Assembly: GCF_900176505.1 (NCBI RefSeq)
Contig: NZ_FWYB01000004.1
Location: 248,001-312,000 of the forward strand
Reading direction: 5' to 3'
Source of the DNA: Pedobacter nyackensis
GTDB lineage: Bacteria; Bacteroidota; Bacteroidia; Sphingobacteriales; Sphingobacteriaceae
DNA length: 64,000 nt
This document shows, piece by piece, positions 62,484 through 64,000 of the stretch (positions are counted from its first letter, which is position 1; every line of letters begins with the position of its first letter). A program made the translations under genes and the position numbers. The notes beneath the pieces are model-generated. The model was not told the origin of the DNA and did not search any database. It was given only the letters and a program-made list of their open reading frames with translations.

Positions 62484-64000
62484 TTAGTTTCTAGCCTGAG
62501 TCTGATCGAGTTGAGATAAGAATATAATTAAGTTCTGGTCGGTACCGGTTAGGTTTAATTTTTTACGCAAACGGGTTCGGGCTATTTCAATTGATTTCAC
62601 ACTTGTATTTGTTATAGCTGAAATTTCTTTGGTAGTTAGGTTTAGTTTTAAAAATGCACAGAGCCTAAGTTCAGTGGAACTAAGGTTGGGGAATTTTTTG
62701 TTTAAAATATTGTAAAAATCCTCATGAATGTGCTGGATTCTTAGCTTAAATTCTTCAAAAAGTTCTGGTTGAAGATTTGATTGTAGATCGGTAATGAGGT
62801 TCTGAACCGCCATTCGAGACTTGATATCCAGATTGTGGTTGATCTCAAGCAGTTTTTCTGAAATTACATGGATGAGTTCATTTTTGTGAACCAAATGCAA
62901 TACCTGTGTCGTTAGTTCTTTATCTTTTAATTCAATGTCTTTTTCCAGATTTTTTTTCTCTGATTGTAGGTTCGCCTGTTCAAGTTGTGCACTTCTAACT
63001 TTACTTTTTTGCAAATAAAAAAGAAGGGTTGCAACGATTAAGGAAAGACCAAGACTAGCTGCGGCCAATATGAAATACAAATTCTTTTCCCGTTGTTTTG
63101 CTGCTAATTCAGCTTGTTTGAGATCCAAATGAAATTGCGTTTCCAATCGACCTATTTCTCGTGTTCGTTTTTCGTTGTATAGTGTATCATTTACTTTTTT
63201 GCTTAATTCAATCGCCTCCAGAGCATGCTTGTAATCACCTTTTTGCTTATACAACTGGAAAAGATAGAATGAAGAAACACCTACATAATGCAAGGATTCT
63301 ATTTGTCTTGCGGTTTCAATCGCTTTCTTGAAATACGTTTCTGAGGCGTTGTAATCGTTCAACTTGTAATAGAATTTGCCAACACTTATATAAGATTGGG
63401 TAAGTCCCCATTTATGATCGTTTCTCTTCCTGATTTCTATGGCTTCCAGGTATTGTTTAAGGGCAGTATCGGTTTTACCCTGATCAGCATACAAAGTTCC
63501 CTGATTATTCAGCACATTAGCTATGAGTTCATGATTATTCAAGTGTTTAGCAAGGCTTAGTGCTTCATGGAAGTAATAGGCAGAGGGGGTATACATTTTT
63601 TTCTGATTATACAGAATCCCCATATTGTTTAGCAAATAGGCCTTTCGTTCAATTTGTTTGTTATGTGTCGGTTTTTTGATGGAGTATTGTTCAAGTGCTT
63701 TAAAGAAGTACTGAAGAGCTCTTTTTTGGTCATTTTGGAAATAAAAAAGAATTCCCGTCATTTCATAAGCGGAAAATAGTAAGTGTGAATCTCCATTTTT
63801 TTTTGCAGCGCGGATACTTTTGAGGAGCAGCTGGAGCGCATGGGGATAATCCCCCATAGATATATAAGCGGTGGCCTGACTGATGTATGCTCTATTCAAT
63901 AATGAATCAGCACCCAGGCTTTTGGCTAACCGCTCAGATTCATTCGCATATTCAAGGGCTTGGGTGGGGGTAGGTTTATACAATTCTTCAGAAAGGAGAA
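62484..64000 (-). CDS. Membrane-anchored TPR protein with LuxR-type HTH, 5' end outside window
   Basis: About 505 residues are visible. The frame remains open through the right edge: codons upstream of the TTG at 63983 read LLSEE and align with the paralogue, so the true start lies beyond 64000. Same order as the gene at 60724: TPR repeats (for example AYLLNNMGILYNQKKMYTPS and ANVLNNQGTLYADQGKTDTA), a transmembrane helix (ILAAASLGLSLIVATLLFYL), a coiled coil and a LuxR-type HTH (LTTKEISAITNTSVKSIEIA). The pair is a tandem duplication; HTH and coiled coil are nearly the same while the TPR parts differ, which suggests different ligands but similar DNA targets. Confidence 0.88.
   Translation of the reverse strand, partial: LLSEELYKPTPTQALEYANESERLAKSLGADSLLNRAYISQATAYISMGDYPHALQLLLKSIRAAKKNGDSHLLFSAYEMTGILFYFQNDQKRALQYFFKALEQYSIKKPTHNKQIERKAYLLNNMGILYNQKKMYTPSAYYFHEALSLAKHLNNHELIANVLNNQGTLYADQGKTDTALKQYLEAIEIRKRNDHKWGLTQSYISVGKFYYKLNDYNASETYFKKAIETARQIESLHYVGVSSFYLFQLYKQKGDYKHALEAIELSKKVNDTLYNEKRTREIGRLETQFHLDLKQAELAAKQREKNLYFILAAASLGLSLIVATLLFYLQKSKVRSAQLEQANLQSEKKNLEKDIELKDKELTTQVLHLVHKNELIHVISEKLLEINHNLDIKSRMAVQNLITDLQSNLQPELFEEFKLRIQHIHEDFYNILNKKFPNLSSTELRLCAFLKLNLTTKEISAITNTSVKSIEIARTRLRKKLNLTGTDQNLIIFLSQLDQTQARN

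Noticed and set aside
1..64000. CRISPR arrays, tRNA or rRNA genes, insertion sequences or prophage
   Set aside because: Reading both strands showed no regular spacer arrays, no tRNA-like cloverleaf I could support and no transposase or phage protein.

Overview
The window looks like a chromosomal stretch of a Bacteroidota bacterium of the Sphingobacteriaceae type, most like Pedobacter. The evidence is the low G+C content, four SusC/SusD pairs with the usual DUF4843 and PKD-like lipoproteins, an ECF sigma/FecR/STN-type SusC signalling unit, many TlpA-like periplasmic thioredoxins, and few Shine-Dalgarno sequences. No rRNA, tRNA, CRISPR array, transposase or phage gene was found. The species is inferred, not proven.

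Layout. (1) 1-7162 is a carbohydrate block: the tail of an unknown gene, a GH97 glycosidase, an aldo/keto reductase, an atypical enolase-superfamily protein, a sodium/solute symporter and a lipoprotein of the L-rhamnose/L-fucose mutarotase family, with a convergent AraC regulator. This fits import and oxidative breakdown of a 6-deoxysugar such as L-fucose. (2) 7428-13564 holds three secreted proteins that look like glycosidases, two of them unassigned. A 20-codon relic of a TlpA-type thioredoxin gene lies between the second and third. (3) 13709-30739 is a duplicated signalling and uptake unit. One ECF sigma factor is followed by a wrecked FecR relic, a structured leader, SusC1, SusD1, DUF4843 and PKD-like lipoproteins. 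Then come an intact FecR, a second copy of the same leader, SusC2, SusD2, DUF4843 and PKD-like lipoproteins. (4) 30842-39253 is a tight six-gene operon of four TlpA-like proteins, one thioredoxin-like protein and a two-domain trypsin-like protein. (5) 39424-56193 holds SusC3/SusD3 and SusC4/SusD4 (no STN domain), DUF4843 and PKD-like lipoproteins, and two tandem DUF5117-type metalloproteases. The first of these has lost its zinc site. (6) 56283-59472 holds two more TlpA-like genes ending at a strong terminator. (7) 59598-64000, on the minus strand, holds an AraC regulator and two tandem TPR/transmembrane/LuxR-type HTH regulators, the second cut by the window edge.

How the parts may work together. 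Regions 3-6 combine four outer-membrane TonB-dependent import pairs, seven periplasmic thioredoxin-fold proteins with CxxC sites, one trypsin-like protease and two metalloprotease-family proteins. No glycosidase lies among them. The most economical inference is a locus for acquiring protein or peptide, possibly disulfide-rich substrates that must be reduced and cut in the periplasm, rather than a polysaccharide utilisation locus. This is inference from gene content; the parts are known families, but I know of no described function for the combination. The pseudo-metalloprotease, the degenerate second protease domain, the FecR relic and the TlpA relic show that duplication and decay have shaped the region.
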